A stretch of DNA of 64,000 nucleotides, from NCBI RefSeq assembly GCF_019710635.1, contig NZ_JAIFZS010000055.1, positions 19,337 to 83,336 on the forward strand, written 5' to 3'. A model generated the notes under the pieces. The model did not search any database, was not told the DNA's origin, and worked only from the letters and a program-made list of their open reading frames with translations. Made by a program: the position numbers and the translations under genes. Shown here piece by piece: positions 38,585 to 47,208 of the stretch (position 1 is its first letter; each line of letters begins with the position of its first letter). The stretch comes from Mycolicibacterium xanthum (GTDB lineage Bacteria > Actinomycetota > Actinomycetes > Mycobacteriales > Mycobacteriaceae).

Positions 38585-39820
38585 TCAGATCCCCACCGTC
38601 ACCCGGAACAACCGTGTCGGCTCCTGCGCGGTCAGCCTGATCGTGCCGTCGTCGGCGCCGACCCATGCCGCGGTGCCGCGGCTCACCCCCACCGTGCTGG
38701 TCTTGGCCTGCACCGTCGCCGATCCCTGTGCGCACAGCAGGATCTGCGGCCCGTCGTGACGGGTGGGCGCGTCGATTTCGTGCCCGAGCTGATCGCCGTC
38801 GACGCACAACACCGACACCGCGAACTCCGGCGCCGGCGTGCGATAGACGAGTTCGGCGCCGTCCCGCAGTGATTCGGGGCGCACCAACATGTCGGTGGCC
38901 GGGGTGAAGTCGAGTACGCGCAGCAACTCGGGCACGTCGACGTGCTTGGGGGTCAGGCCGCCGCGCAACACGTTGTCGGAGTTGGCCATCACCTCCACGC
39001 CGACGCCCTGCAGGTAGGAGTGCAGGCAGCCGGCGGGCAGGTAGATCGCCTCGCCGGGCTGCAGCGTCAGCCGGTTCAGCAGCAGCGAGGCCAGCACGCC
39101 GGCATCGCCCGGGTACCGTTCGCCGAGCTCAAGCACCGTCTTGGCCTCACGCTCGAATTCTTCTGCGCCCGAACGCACGTAGTTGATCGCCCCGTCGATC
39201 ACCAACGGCACCAGCTCGTCGAGGTCGGGCTGCGGAAAGGTGATCCAGGTGGTGAACAGCGCGCGCAGGCCGTCGGCGTCGCACTGACCGGCCAGCAGGT
39301 TGATGAACGGGTCCAGCGCGTCGACGCGCAGGGCCCGCATCAACTGCACCGACCGGGCGGGAGGCTGGAAGCCGGCCAGGGCCTCGAACTGGTCAAGCGC
39401 GATGATGATCTCGGGTTTGTGGCTGCGGTCGCGGTAGTTGCGGTCCGGCGCGGTGACCGGTAGTCCGGCGCGCTCCTCGCAGGCGAACCCTTCGATGGCC
39501 TGCTCGGTGCTCGGATGTGCCTGCAGCGAAAGCGGTTCGTCGGCGGCGAGCACCTTCACCAGGAACGGCAGGGTGTCGCCGAACCGGCCGCGCACCACCG
39601 GCCCGAGTTCGCCCTCGGGATCGGCGTGCAACGCGTCGAGCAGCGACCGCTCGCCGGCGTCGCTACGCAGCCACGCCGGGTCGCCGGGGTGGGCACCGAA
39701 CCACAGCTCGGCCTCAGGGTGGGCGGTCGGGCTCGGGGCCCCGGTGAAGTCGGCGATCGCGGTTCGCGAGCCCCACGCATAGGTCCGGACCGCGCCCTTG
39801 AGCAGATACACCCGACTCAA
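38585..39820 (-). CDS. manA: Mannose-6-phosphate isomerase
   Basis: A 411-residue type I phosphomannose isomerase matching Rv3255c, linking fructose-6-phosphate and mannose-6-phosphate. Zinc-site and substrate residues are seen in VKVLAADEPLSLQAHPS, HKPEIIIAL and the cupin stretch GEAIYLPAGCLHSYLQG. It feeds GDP-mannose synthesis for lipomannan and LAM. Its ATG overlaps the stop of the upstream gene (39817-39820). Confidence 0.96.
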   Translation of the reverse strand: MSRVYLLKGAVRTYAWGSRTAIADFTGAPSPTAHPEAELWFGAHPGDPAWLRSDAGERSLLDALHADPEGELGPVVRGRFGDTLPFLVKVLAADEPLSLQAHPSTEQAIEGFACEERAGLPVTAPDRNYRDRSHKPEIIIALDQFEALAGFQPPARSVQLMRALRVDALDPFINLLAGQCDADGLRALFTTWITFPQPDLDELVPLVIDGAINYVRSGAEEFEREAKTVLELGERYPGDAGVLASLLLNRLTLQPGEAIYLPAGCLHSYLQGVGVEVMANSDNVLRGGLTPKHVDVPELLRVLDFTPATDMLVRPESLRDGAELVYRTPAPEFAVSVLCVDGDQLGHEIDAPTRHDGPQILLCAQGSATVQAKTSTVGVSRGTAAWVGADDGTIRLTAQEPTRLFRVTVGI

Positions 39821-40923
39821 CCCCGAACCAGTCGCCGGTAGACCGCCGCCATCTCCAGGCGCACGGCGAGCAACGCCAGTTGTTGTTCGGGCCGCCCCGG
39901 GCCGCGCGCCGGGACCGGGCCCGGCTCGTCCCCGGCGACCTCGACGTCCGGCACGTCGTCGGCGTTGACCACATTGACGTCGTCGAAACCCCGCAGCCGC
40001 GCCGAGATCGCGGGCCGGTCGGCGTCGGCGGTCAGCACGAAGGTGCGGGTGCGCGCCGGCAGCGGCCCTTCGATCTGTTCGTCGTGAAAGATCGACAGCG
40101 CGTCGTCGGCGCCGGTTCCGCGGCCCCAGCCGGTGCCGATCGCGGTCAGCACGTCGGCCAGCCCGGCGGCGGCCACCGTCTGGTGGGCGATGCGCAGCAT
40201 CACCGTGCAGGCGTGCCGCGCCAGGATCAGCGTGGCCGCGGTGTCGCCGGCGAAGACGACGTCACGTCCGGACATCTGGTTGGCCAGCGCCTTGGCCGGG
40301 TTGGTGAACAGGTCGCGTCCGGCGCTGTTGCGAAACGCCTCGGCGTCGAGTTCGTCGGCCAGCCCGGCCAGGTCGGCCCGAACCCCGGGGGTGATGACGT
40401 CGAGCACGGCGAGCCCGGCGGCCAGGTAGCGGACCAGCGTGAAGTCGTCGGGCACCGGCAGCCGCGGCGGCAGCGCCACCGAGCGCCCGGCGGTGGCGTC
40501 GCGCAGCGGGCCCTCGAACGGCGCGACGACGACGACGCGGGCGCCGCGCCGCACCCCGGTCGCAGCGGCCGCGACCAGCGCCGGGTCCCCGGCGTCGTCA
40601 CCGGCGACGACCAGGACGTCCAGTGCGCCGATCCACGGCGGGGCCTCGGCGGCGACGACGATCGGCGCGCCCACCGAACCGCCCAGCACCGCGGCCAGCA
40701 GCGTTCCCGCGGTGTCGGCGTTGCCGCGGCCGGCCACCCAGACCACCGTGCGCGGCGGCACGTCGGAGCGCAACTCCTCGAGGTCGCCCTCGTCGAGCGC
40801 GGCCGCGGCGGCCCGCACCTGCGCGCCGGCCATCGAGGCGGCGCGCAGCAGCCCGAGCCGGTCGGCGCCCAGCAGACCGTCGGCGTCGTCGAGGTCGACC
40901 ACGGCCGCCGAGGTCGCGTTCAC
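39817..40923 (-). CDS. SIS-domain sugar isomerase-like protein, Rv3256c
   Basis: A 368-residue protein matching Rv3256c and resembling bifunctional phosphoglucose/phosphomannose isomerases in its SIS and C-terminal domains. WVAGRGNADTAG and a hydrophobic LVVAGDDAGDP stretch lie in the N-terminal half. Its conserved position between manA and pmmA suggests a part in hexose-phosphate metabolism, but catalytic residues are not obvious. It overlaps both neighbours by 4 bases, so the three genes are one coupled unit. Confidence 0.8.
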   Translation of the reverse strand: MNATSAAVVDLDDADGLLGADRLGLLRAASMAGAQVRAAAAALDEGDLEELRSDVPPRTVVWVAGRGNADTAGTLLAAVLGGSVGAPIVVAAEAPPWIGALDVLVVAGDDAGDPALVAAAATGVRRGARVVVVAPFEGPLRDATAGRSVALPPRLPVPDDFTLVRYLAAGLAVLDVITPGVRADLAGLADELDAEAFRNSAGRDLFTNPAKALANQMSGRDVVFAGDTAATLILARHACTVMLRIAHQTVAAAGLADVLTAIGTGWGRGTGADDALSIFHDEQIEGPLPARTRTFVLTADADRPAISARLRGFDDVNVVNADDVPDVEVAGDEPGPVPARGPGRPEQQLALLAVRLEMAAVYRRLVRG

Positions 40924-42317
40924 GTCGGCTCCTTGACACCGGCGGTGATGTGGGAGCCGATCTCGTCCACCAAATCGTTGACGTCCTCGGCGGTGCGCGC
41001 CTCCACGTTGAGCCGCAGCAGCGGCTCGGTGTTGGACATCCGCAGGTTGAACCAGCTGCCGTCACCGAGGTCGACGGTCACCCCGTCGAGGTGGTCGATG
41101 CCCTGCGCCCGGGAGCCGAACGCCCTGAGCACCGAGTCCACCGCGGCGGGCGCGTCGGTGACGGTGAAGTTGATCTCGCCGGAGGCCTCGTAGCGCTGGT
41201 AGTCGGCCATCATGTCGGACAGCGGGCGGTCCCGATCGCCGAGCGCGGCCAGCACGTGCAGCGCGGCGAGCATCCCGGAGTCGGCGCCCCAGAAGTCGCG
41301 GAAGTAGTAGTGCGCCGAGTGCTCGCCGCCGAAGATCGCGCCGGTCTCGGCCATCAACGCCTTGATGTAGGAATGCCCGACCCGGGAGCGCACCGGCGTG
41401 CCGCCGCGCTCGGTGACCAGCTCGGGCACCGCGCGCGAGGTGATCAGGTTGTGGATGACCGTCGCGCCGATCTCGCGGGTCAGCTCGCGGGCGGCGACCA
41501 GCGCGGTGACCGCCGACGGCGAGACCGCCTGCCCCTTCTCGTCGACGACGAAGCAGCGGTCGGCGTCGCCGTCGAAGGCCAGCCCGATATCGGCACCGAT
41601 CTCCAGCACGTGGGCCTGCAGGTCGACCAGGTTGGCCGGGTTCAGCGGGTTGGCCTCGTGGTTGGGGAAGGTTCCGTCGAGTTCGAAGAACAGCGGCGAC
41701 AGCGTGATCGAGGGGATCGGGCCCAGCACCGCCGGGGTGGTGTGCCCGGCCATCCCGTTGCCCGCGTCGACGGCGACCTTCAGCGGGCGCAGCGAGCTCA
41801 CGTCGACCAGGGAGCGCAGGAACTCGCCGTAGTCGGCGAGCACGTCGCGGTCGGTGACGGTGCCCCGCGGCCCGTCGAAGCCCGGCACGCCGGCGATGAC
41901 CTCGTCGCTGATCGTGGTCAGGCCGGTGTCCTTGCCGACCGGCTTGGCCCCGGCGCGGCACAGCTTGATGCCGTTGTAGGCGGCCGGGTTGTGGCTGGCG
42001 GTGAACATCGCGCCCGGGCAGTCGAGCATCCCGGAGGCGAAGTAGAGCTGATCGGTCGAGGCCAGCCCGATGCGCACGACGTCGAGGCCCTGGCCGGTGA
42101 CCCCGTCGGCGAACGCGGCGGCCAGCGTCGGCGAGCTGGTCCGCATGTCGTGCCCGGTGACGACCTGGCCGGCATCCGATCCCCCACTGTCGCGGACCAG
42201 TCGGGCGAACGCGGCGCCGACCTCGGCGACGAATGCCTCGTCGATCTCTTCGCCGACGAGCCCACGCACGTCATAGGCCTTGATGACGCGCTGCACCGCC
42301 GCGGCGGGACGAGACAT
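40920..42317 (-). CDS. manB: Phosphomannomutase
   Basis: A 465-residue alpha-D-phosphohexomutase matching Rv3257c (PmmA/ManB), converting mannose-6-phosphate to mannose-1-phosphate. The phospho-serine loop is TASHNP, the metal-binding loop DGDADR, the sugar loop GGEHSAHYYF and the phosphate loop RMSNTEP. AGGAG sits 5 bases before the ATG. It heads the manB-Rv3256c-manA coupled genes. The symbol manB is used in literature for both this gene and the pyrophosphorylase. Confidence 0.95.
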   Translation of the reverse strand: MSRPAAAVQRVIKAYDVRGLVGEEIDEAFVAEVGAAFARLVRDSGGSDAGQVVTGHDMRTSSPTLAAAFADGVTGQGLDVVRIGLASTDQLYFASGMLDCPGAMFTASHNPAAYNGIKLCRAGAKPVGKDTGLTTISDEVIAGVPGFDGPRGTVTDRDVLADYGEFLRSLVDVSSLRPLKVAVDAGNGMAGHTTPAVLGPIPSITLSPLFFELDGTFPNHEANPLNPANLVDLQAHVLEIGADIGLAFDGDADRCFVVDEKGQAVSPSAVTALVAARELTREIGATVIHNLITSRAVPELVTERGGTPVRSRVGHSYIKALMAETGAIFGGEHSAHYYFRDFWGADSGMLAALHVLAALGDRDRPLSDMMADYQRYEASGEINFTVTDAPAAVDSVLRAFGSRAQGIDHLDGVTVDLGDGSWFNLRMSNTEPLLRLNVEARTAEDVNDLVDEIGSHITAGVKEPT

Positions 42318-42408
42318 AGAGCTCCTTGAACGACAGAACCGGTACCGCCAAGCCTAGCCGTCGCGTGCGACGGCCATGGCCACTAGTCCCACCCTCGGCG
42401 CCGCCGTT

Positions 42409-42490
42409 GCCGAACTGGCACCACCGTCCGCCGAAATGGCATTCCGGCAGGCGAAATGCGAGTGAACGCCTGCTGGAATGCCAGTTCGGC
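42409..42490. repeat. Nested inverted repeats upstream of manB
   Basis: GCCGAACTGGCA (42409-42420) pairs with TGCCAGTTCGGC (42479-42490), and GGCATTCCGGCAGGCG (42438-42453) pairs with 42467-42482 with one mismatch. The two structures share bases and are partly exclusive. They lie between the Rv3258c-like gene and manB. Confidence 0.8.
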
Positions 42491-42500
42491 GCTGGATGGC

Positions 42501-42920
42501 TCAGTCGGTGGGGTCGGGCAGCACCCGCAGGTGGCCCCGGCGTCGGCCGTTGGTCTCCGGCCGGCGGGCCGGCGGCGCCATCAACGCGCCCCCGAGGGCG
42601 CCGGTGACCGGGTCGGAGAAGCCCGGGGTGAAGCCGGCCGCGGGCGCGGCGCCGTCCCTGCCCTCCCGGACCGCGTCGGCGAGCGCGACCAGGTCGTCGT
42701 CGTCGGGGTGCGGCGGCAGCGGACCGGCGTGGCGCACCAACTCCCAGCCGCGCGGTGCGGTGATCCGGCCGGCGTGCATGACGCACAGGTCCCACGAGTG
42801 CGGCTCGGACACCGTGGCCAGCGGCCCCACCACGGCCGTCGAGTCGGAGTACACGAACGTCAGCGTCGCGACAGCGTAGTGAGGACACCCGGGCCGGCAG
42901 CAGCGACGGGCAACATTCAC
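42501..42920 (-). CDS. DUF3499 protein, Rv3258c-like
   Basis: A 139-residue DUF3499 protein. The N-terminal MNVARRCCRPGCPHYAVATL and later WDLCVMHAGRITAPRGWE contain cysteine/histidine pairs suggestive of a zinc knuckle. It is conserved in actinobacteria next to manB and whiB2; function is unknown. The GTG at 42920 starts it. The proline/arginine-rich C-terminus (about 105-139) is variable. Confidence 0.82.
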   Translation of the reverse strand: MNVARRCCRPGCPHYAVATLTFVYSDSTAVVGPLATVSEPHSWDLCVMHAGRITAPRGWELVRHAGPLPPHPDDDDLVALADAVREGRDGAAPAAGFTPGFSDPVTGALGGALMAPPARRPETNGRRRGHLRVLPDPTD

Positions 42921-43009
42921 AGCGGAAGGCTATCGTGCGCAATCGCCCCGATCGCGGCGGACACGCGCAGTCGTGGGGCGGCCGAAGCCCAACCGTTACG
43001 ATCTTTTTC

Positions 43010-43474
43010 GTGAGCTTGCGCAACCATCGGGGGTCGCGACGGGGCCGCGAGATGCGGGGACCGTTGCTCCCGCCGACCGTTCCGGCCTGGCGCAGCCGCG
43101 CGGAACACTTCGACATGGCGGTGCTGGAAGCCTACGAACCGATCGAGCGACGCTGGCAGGACCGCGTGTCGGCGCTGGATGTGGCGGTCGACGAGATTCC
43201 GCGCATCGCGCCCAAGGATCCGGACAGTGTGCAGTGGCCGCCGGAGGTGATCGCCGATGGTCCGATCGCGCTGGCCCGGCTGATTCCTGCCGGGGTGGAT
43301 GTCCGCGGCAACTCCACGCGGGCGCGAATTGTGTTGTTCCGCAAGCCGATCGAGCGTCGAGCCAAGGACACTCTCGAGTTGACCGAGCTGCTGCATGAAC
43401 TGTTGGTGGCTCAGGTGGCCACCTATCTGGGTGTCGAACCGTCGGTCATCGACCCGACGCTCGACGAGGACTAA
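43010..43474 (+). CDS. Zincin-like metallopeptidase-family protein, Rv3259
   Basis: A 154-residue member of the metallopeptidase (zincin_1, PF06262-like) family matching Rv3259. The expected HExxH reads HELLVA near residue 128, so the second His is missing, as in the M. tuberculosis version; it is probably not a protease. The GTG at 43010 was chosen because TACGAT lies 7 bases upstream (leaderless pattern) and family members begin near here. It is divergent from the Rv3258c-like gene and convergent with whiB2. Confidence 0.85.
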   Translation: MSLRNHRGSRRGREMRGPLLPPTVPAWRSRAEHFDMAVLEAYEPIERRWQDRVSALDVAVDEIPRIAPKDPDSVQWPPEVIADGPIALARLIPAGVDVRGNSTRARIVLFRKPIERRAKDTLELTELLHELLVAQVATYLGVEPSVIDPTLDED

Positions 43475-43529
43475 CTCTGGAGGATCAGGGGCGCGTCAAC
43501 GCTGACGTGCCCGGGTGCGCCGGCGGGCG

Positions 43530-43925
43530 TCAGATGATGCCGCGCTTGAGGCGGCGACGCTCCCGCTCGGACAGGCCGCCCCAGATGCCGAAGCGCTCGT
43601 CATGGGCCAGCGCGTACTCCAGGCACGCGTCGCGCACCTCGCAGCCCAAGCAGATCCGCTTCGCCTCGCGGGTCGAACCGCCCTTCTCGGGGAAGAACGC
43701 CTCGGGGTCGGTCTGCGCGCACAGCGCACGCTCCTGCCACTGATCCTCGGCGTCCTCGGCCTCGTCTTCGAAGAACTCGGCGTGCGACGGCACCAAACTC
43801 AGTTGGGGACGTCCGGTCGCGCCAGTCGGCGTCGGCCCGGTCTGGATGTGCGGTGCACTTCCCACCGTTCCGAGGAGCCCGGTGTCGAACCGGATTTCAC
43901 CGAAATCGGGCTGCTCGAAAGCCAT
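43530..43925 (-). CDS. whiB2: WhiB2/WhmD septation regulator
   Basis: A 131-residue WhiB protein. Cluster ligands are C69, C92, C95 and C101; GIWGG lies at 113-117 and the basic tail RRRLKRGII is intact. The N-terminal extension is like M. smegmatis WhmD rather than the 89-residue M. tuberculosis form. WhmD is essential for septation. The ATG has GAGGAGG 5 bases upstream. Confidence 0.96.
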   Translation of the reverse strand: MAFEQPDFGEIRFDTGLLGTVGSAPHIQTGPTPTGATGRPQLSLVPSHAEFFEDEAEDAEDQWQERALCAQTDPEAFFPEKGGSTREAKRICLGCEVRDACLEYALAHDERFGIWGGLSERERRRLKRGII

Positions 43926-44230
43926 GTTCGCCTCCTCCACAATTCTCGTAGATCCGTTAAATGCCAGCCCCACTATGAAATGTGTGGCCATCCCAATTCG
44001 AACAAGTGATCGAATCTCGGTCTGCGACACCAGAACCGGTCGGCGACCGCGAAATGACACTGGTGTGATTACACACGCGTGAGCTGCATCGGTCAAGCGA
44101 TAGAACAGAAATTCATACCATTCCGTGACAGAAAAACGGCGCGTCGCGCTTTGGCGTGTCTGTCACCCTGTCCCGCACCGGGGGCCACCCGCCCGATCTG
44201 CGGCGGACAAACCGCCTAGTCTCGGTCGGT
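43926..44230. promoter_or_regulatory. Divergent whiB2/fbiA promoter region
   Basis: About 305 bases without a gene. GTGACAG at 44125-44131 and CTGTCAC at 44160-44166 form an inverted pair resembling MtrA-type half-sites. A TAGTCT hexamer lies 8 bases before the fbiA GTG. A 7-bp palindrome-like GTGTGATTACAC occurs near 44062. The binding protein is inference. Confidence 0.4.
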
Positions 44231-45217
44231 GTGAAGGTCACGGTTCTGGTCGGCGGCGTCGGCGGTGCGCGCTTCCTGCTCGGTGTGCAGCACCTGCTCG
44301 GCCTGGGCCAGTTCGGTCACGACCCTATCTCAGAACACGAGCTGACGGCGGTGGTCAACATCGGCGACGACGCGTGGATGTTCGGCCTGCGGATCTGTCC
44401 GGACCTGGACACCTGCATGTACACCCTCGGCGGCGGGATCGATCCCGAGCGCGGCTGGGGCCACCGCGACGAAACCTGGAATGCCAAGGAGGAACTCGCC
44501 GCCTACGGCGTGCAGCCGGACTGGTTCGGCCTGGGCGACCGCGACCTGGCCACCCATCTGGTGCGCACCCAGATGCTGCGGGCGGGCTATCCGCTTTCCC
44601 AGGTGACCGAGGCGTTGTGCCGGCGCTGGTCGCCCGGCGCGCGGCTGCTGCCCGCCAGCGACGACCGCTGCGAAACCCACGTCGTCATCACCGATCCGGA
44701 GGACGGCGAGAAGCGGGCCATCCACTTCCAGGAGTGGTGGGTGCGCTACCACGCGAAGGTGCCCACCGACAGCTTCGCGTTCATCGGCGCGGAGAACGCC
44801 ACGGCCGCGCCGGGGGTCACCGAGGCGATCGAGGGCGCCGACATCGTCTTCATCGCACCGTCGAACCCGGTGGTCAGCGTCGGACCGATCTTGATGGTCG
44901 GCGGCGTCCGCGCCGCACTTCGGGCCACCCCGGCGCCGGTGATCGGCTACTCCCCCATCATCGGCGGAAAGCCGTTGCGCGGCATGGCCGATGAATGCCT
45001 GTCGGTGATCGGCGTGGAGAGCGCCTCCGAGGCGGTCGGCGCGTATCACGGCGCCCGCTCGGGCACCGGGATCCTGGACGGCTGGCTGGTGCACGACGGC
45101 GATGACGCCGCGCTGGACGGCATCGCGGTGCGCTCGATTCCGCTGCTGATGAAGAGCCCGGCGGTCACCGCCGAGATGGTGCGCGCCGGAATGGATCTGG
45201 CCGGGGTGCGGCCGTGA
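44231..45217 (+). CDS. fbiA: F420 biosynthesis transferase FbiA
   Basis: A 328-residue CofD/FbiA enzyme matching Rv3261, transferring the (dehydro)phospholactyl group from LPPG or EPPG to the deazaflavin FO. The N-terminal KVTVLVGGVGGARFL and the binding segments NIGDDAWMFGLRICPDLDTCMYTLGG and IAPSNPVVSVGPIL are conserved. The GTG at 44231 is the family start. It is coupled to fbiB by the GTGA overlap (45214-45217). Confidence 0.96.
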   Translation: MKVTVLVGGVGGARFLLGVQHLLGLGQFGHDPISEHELTAVVNIGDDAWMFGLRICPDLDTCMYTLGGGIDPERGWGHRDETWNAKEELAAYGVQPDWFGLGDRDLATHLVRTQMLRAGYPLSQVTEALCRRWSPGARLLPASDDRCETHVVITDPEDGEKRAIHFQEWWVRYHAKVPTDSFAFIGAENATAAPGVTEAIEGADIVFIAPSNPVVSVGPILMVGGVRAALRATPAPVIGYSPIIGGKPLRGMADECLSVIGVESASEAVGAYHGARSGTGILDGWLVHDGDDAALDGIAVRSIPLLMKSPAVTAEMVRAGMDLAGVRP

Positions 45218-46557
45218 ACGACCACGGCACCTCGGCACCGGTGGAACTGCTGCCCGTCACCGGCCTGCCGGAGTTCCGGCCCGGCGACGACCTGGCCGAC
45301 GCCATCGCCGCGGCCGCACCGTGGCTGCGCGACGACGACGTCGTGGTGGTGACCAGCAAGGTGCTGTCCAAGTGCGAGGGCCGGATGATCGACGCACCGA
45401 CCGACCCCGAACTGCGGGACGCACTGCGACGCAAGTTGATCGACGGCGAGGCGGTGCGGGTGCTGGCCCGCAAGGGGCGCACGCTGATCACCGAGAACGC
45501 GCTCGGGCTGGTGCAGGCCGCCGCCGGGGTGGACGGATCCAACGTCGACTCGGGTGAACTCGCGCTGCTGCCCGTCGATCCCGACGGCAGCGCGTCGAAG
45601 TTGGTGCAGGAGTTACAGAAGCGACTGGCGGTGCGTGTGGGTGTGGTGGTGACCGACACCATGGGCCGGGCGTGGCGCACCGGGCAGACCGACGTCGCCA
45701 TCGGCGCCGCCGGCCTGACCGTGCTGCACGGCTACGCCGGGGATCACGACCGCCACGGCAATGAGCTGATCGTCACCGAGATCGCCGTCGCCGACGAGAT
45801 CGCCGCGGCGGCGGATCTGGTCAAGGGCAAGCTGACCGCGGTGCCCGTCGCGGTGGTGCGTGGCCTGAGGCTGCGCGACGACGGATCCACCGCCCGCGCG
45901 CTGGTGCGCCCCGGCGAGGAGGACCTGTTCTGGCTCGGCACCGAGGAGGCCATCGCGCTGGGCCGCTCGCAGGCACAGCTGCTGCGCCGCTCGGTGCGCA
46001 GCTTCAGCGACGAGCCGGTGGACCCAGCGTTGATCGAGGCCGCGGTCGGGGAGGCGCTGACCGCGCCCGCGCCGCACCACACCCGGCCGGTGCGCTTCGT
46101 CTGGGTGCAGGACCCAGCCGTCCGGCGGGGACTGCTCGACGCGATGAAGGACCGGTGGCGCGCCGATCTGCTCGGCGACGGCCGTGACCCTTCTGCGGTC
46201 GAGCGCCGGGTCGGCCGCGGCCAGATCCTCTACGACGCAGCCGAACTGGTCATCCCGTTCATGGTTCCCGATGGCGCACACAGCTATCCGGATGCCGCGC
46301 GCACCGCGGCCGAGCACACGATGTTCACCGTCGCCGCCGGGGCGGCGGTCCAGGCGTTGCTGGTGGGGCTGGCGGTGCGCGGCCTCGGCAGCTGCTGGAT
46401 CGGCTCGACGATCTTCGCCCCGCAGCTGGTGCGCGAACGGCTGCGGGTGCCCGCGGACTGGGAGCCATTAGGGGCGATCGCAATCGGCCATCCCCTCGAC
46501 GGACCGGCCGGTCCCCGCGACCCGGTGCCCACCGACGACCTTCTGGTGCGGCGATGA
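45214..46557 (+). CDS. fbiB: Coenzyme F420 gamma-glutamyl ligase / dehydro-F420 reductase FbiB
   Basis: A 447-residue two-domain enzyme matching Rv3262. The N-terminal CofE-like domain (about 1-245; LARKGRTLITENALGL, VVTDTMGRAWRTGQTDVAIG) adds glutamates to F420-0. The C-terminal nitroreductase-like domain (about 255-447; RRSVRSFSDEPVDP) uses FMN to reduce dehydro-F420-0. The TGA overlaps the ATG of a micro-ORF. Confidence 0.96.
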   Translation: MNDHGTSAPVELLPVTGLPEFRPGDDLADAIAAAAPWLRDDDVVVVTSKVLSKCEGRMIDAPTDPELRDALRRKLIDGEAVRVLARKGRTLITENALGLVQAAAGVDGSNVDSGELALLPVDPDGSASKLVQELQKRLAVRVGVVVTDTMGRAWRTGQTDVAIGAAGLTVLHGYAGDHDRHGNELIVTEIAVADEIAAAADLVKGKLTAVPVAVVRGLRLRDDGSTARALVRPGEEDLFWLGTEEAIALGRSQAQLLRRSVRSFSDEPVDPALIEAAVGEALTAPAPHHTRPVRFVWVQDPAVRRGLLDAMKDRWRADLLGDGRDPSAVERRVGRGQILYDAAELVIPFMVPDGAHSYPDAARTAAEHTMFTVAAGAAVQALLVGLAVRGLGSCWIGSTIFAPQLVRERLRVPADWEPLGAIAIGHPLDGPAGPRDPVPTDDLLVRR

Positions 46558-46652
46558 GCGCCTGCGCGAAGAGCAGAGGTGCCGATGAGCGCTTGCGCCG
46601 CGACGAGCCCTCGGGCGAGGAGCCATCGATGAAGAGCAGAAGGTACCGATGA
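46554..46652 (+). CDS. MIRU-like micro-ORF (32 aa) coupling fbiB and the Nudix gene
   Basis: A 32-codon frame opening MSACAKSR. Its ATG overlaps the fbiB stop (ATGA) and its stop overlaps the Nudix ATG (ATGA at 46649-46652). The sequence contains GATGAGCGCTTGCGC- and GAAGAGCAGA-type motifs, and a 23-24 bp module recurs at 46568-46590 and 46631-46654. Mycobacterial interspersed repetitive units are known to carry such overlapping short frames inside operons. It may act only to carry translation across the gap; a peptide function is unlikely but untested. Confidence 0.6.
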   Translation: MSACAKSRGADERLRRDEPSGEEPSMKSRRYR

Positions 46653-47185
46653 GCCTGCACGCCTCGGCCGTCGAGGTGCTCAGCGCGTGGCGACCGGCCG
46701 ATCCGGGGCAGGACTCGCTGCGGCATGCGGTGCTGGCGTTCCTCGACGCCCGCCCCGATGCCTGCATGCGGGCAAGCGTGCCGGGCCACATCACCGCCTC
46801 GGCGCTGGTGCTCGACCACACCGGCAGCCAGGCGTTGCTGACGCTGCACCCGCGCATCGGGCGGTGGGTGCAGCTCGGCGGGCACTGCGAGCCCGAGGAC
46901 GAGACCCTGATCGCGGCGGCACTGCGGGAAACGACCGAGGAGTCGGGCATCTCCGGGCTGACCATCTCCCCCGAGCCGGCGGCGCTGCACGTGCATCCGG
47001 TGACCTGCTCGCTGGGGGTGCCGACCCGGCACCTGGACGTGCAGTTCATCGTGCACGCGCCCGCGGGCGCGCAGTTCGTGTGCAGCGACGAGTCGCTCGA
47101 CCTGCGCTGGTGGCCACTGGCCGAGTTGCCCGACGACACCGACTACGGCCTGGCGCAGCTGGCCGCCGCCGCGAAAGCGCGCTGA
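46649..47185 (+). CDS. Nudix hydrolase
   Basis: A 178-residue Nudix protein. The Nudix box reads GGHCEPEDETLIAAALRETTEESGI across two segments, with the catalytic RE-x2-EE-x-G core intact. Such proteins hydrolyse nucleoside-diphosphate derivatives; the substrate is unknown. Its start is coupled to the upstream micro-ORF. It lies in the place where M. tuberculosis has the methylase gene Rv3263. Confidence 0.9.
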   Translation: MSLHASAVEVLSAWRPADPGQDSLRHAVLAFLDARPDACMRASVPGHITASALVLDHTGSQALLTLHPRIGRWVQLGGHCEPEDETLIAAALRETTEESGISGLTISPEPAALHVHPVTCSLGVPTRHLDVQFIVHAPAGAQFVCSDESLDLRWWPLAELPDDTDYGLAQLAAAAKAR

Positions 47186-47208
47186 GGCGCAAACACCCCG
47201 GCCAAGCA

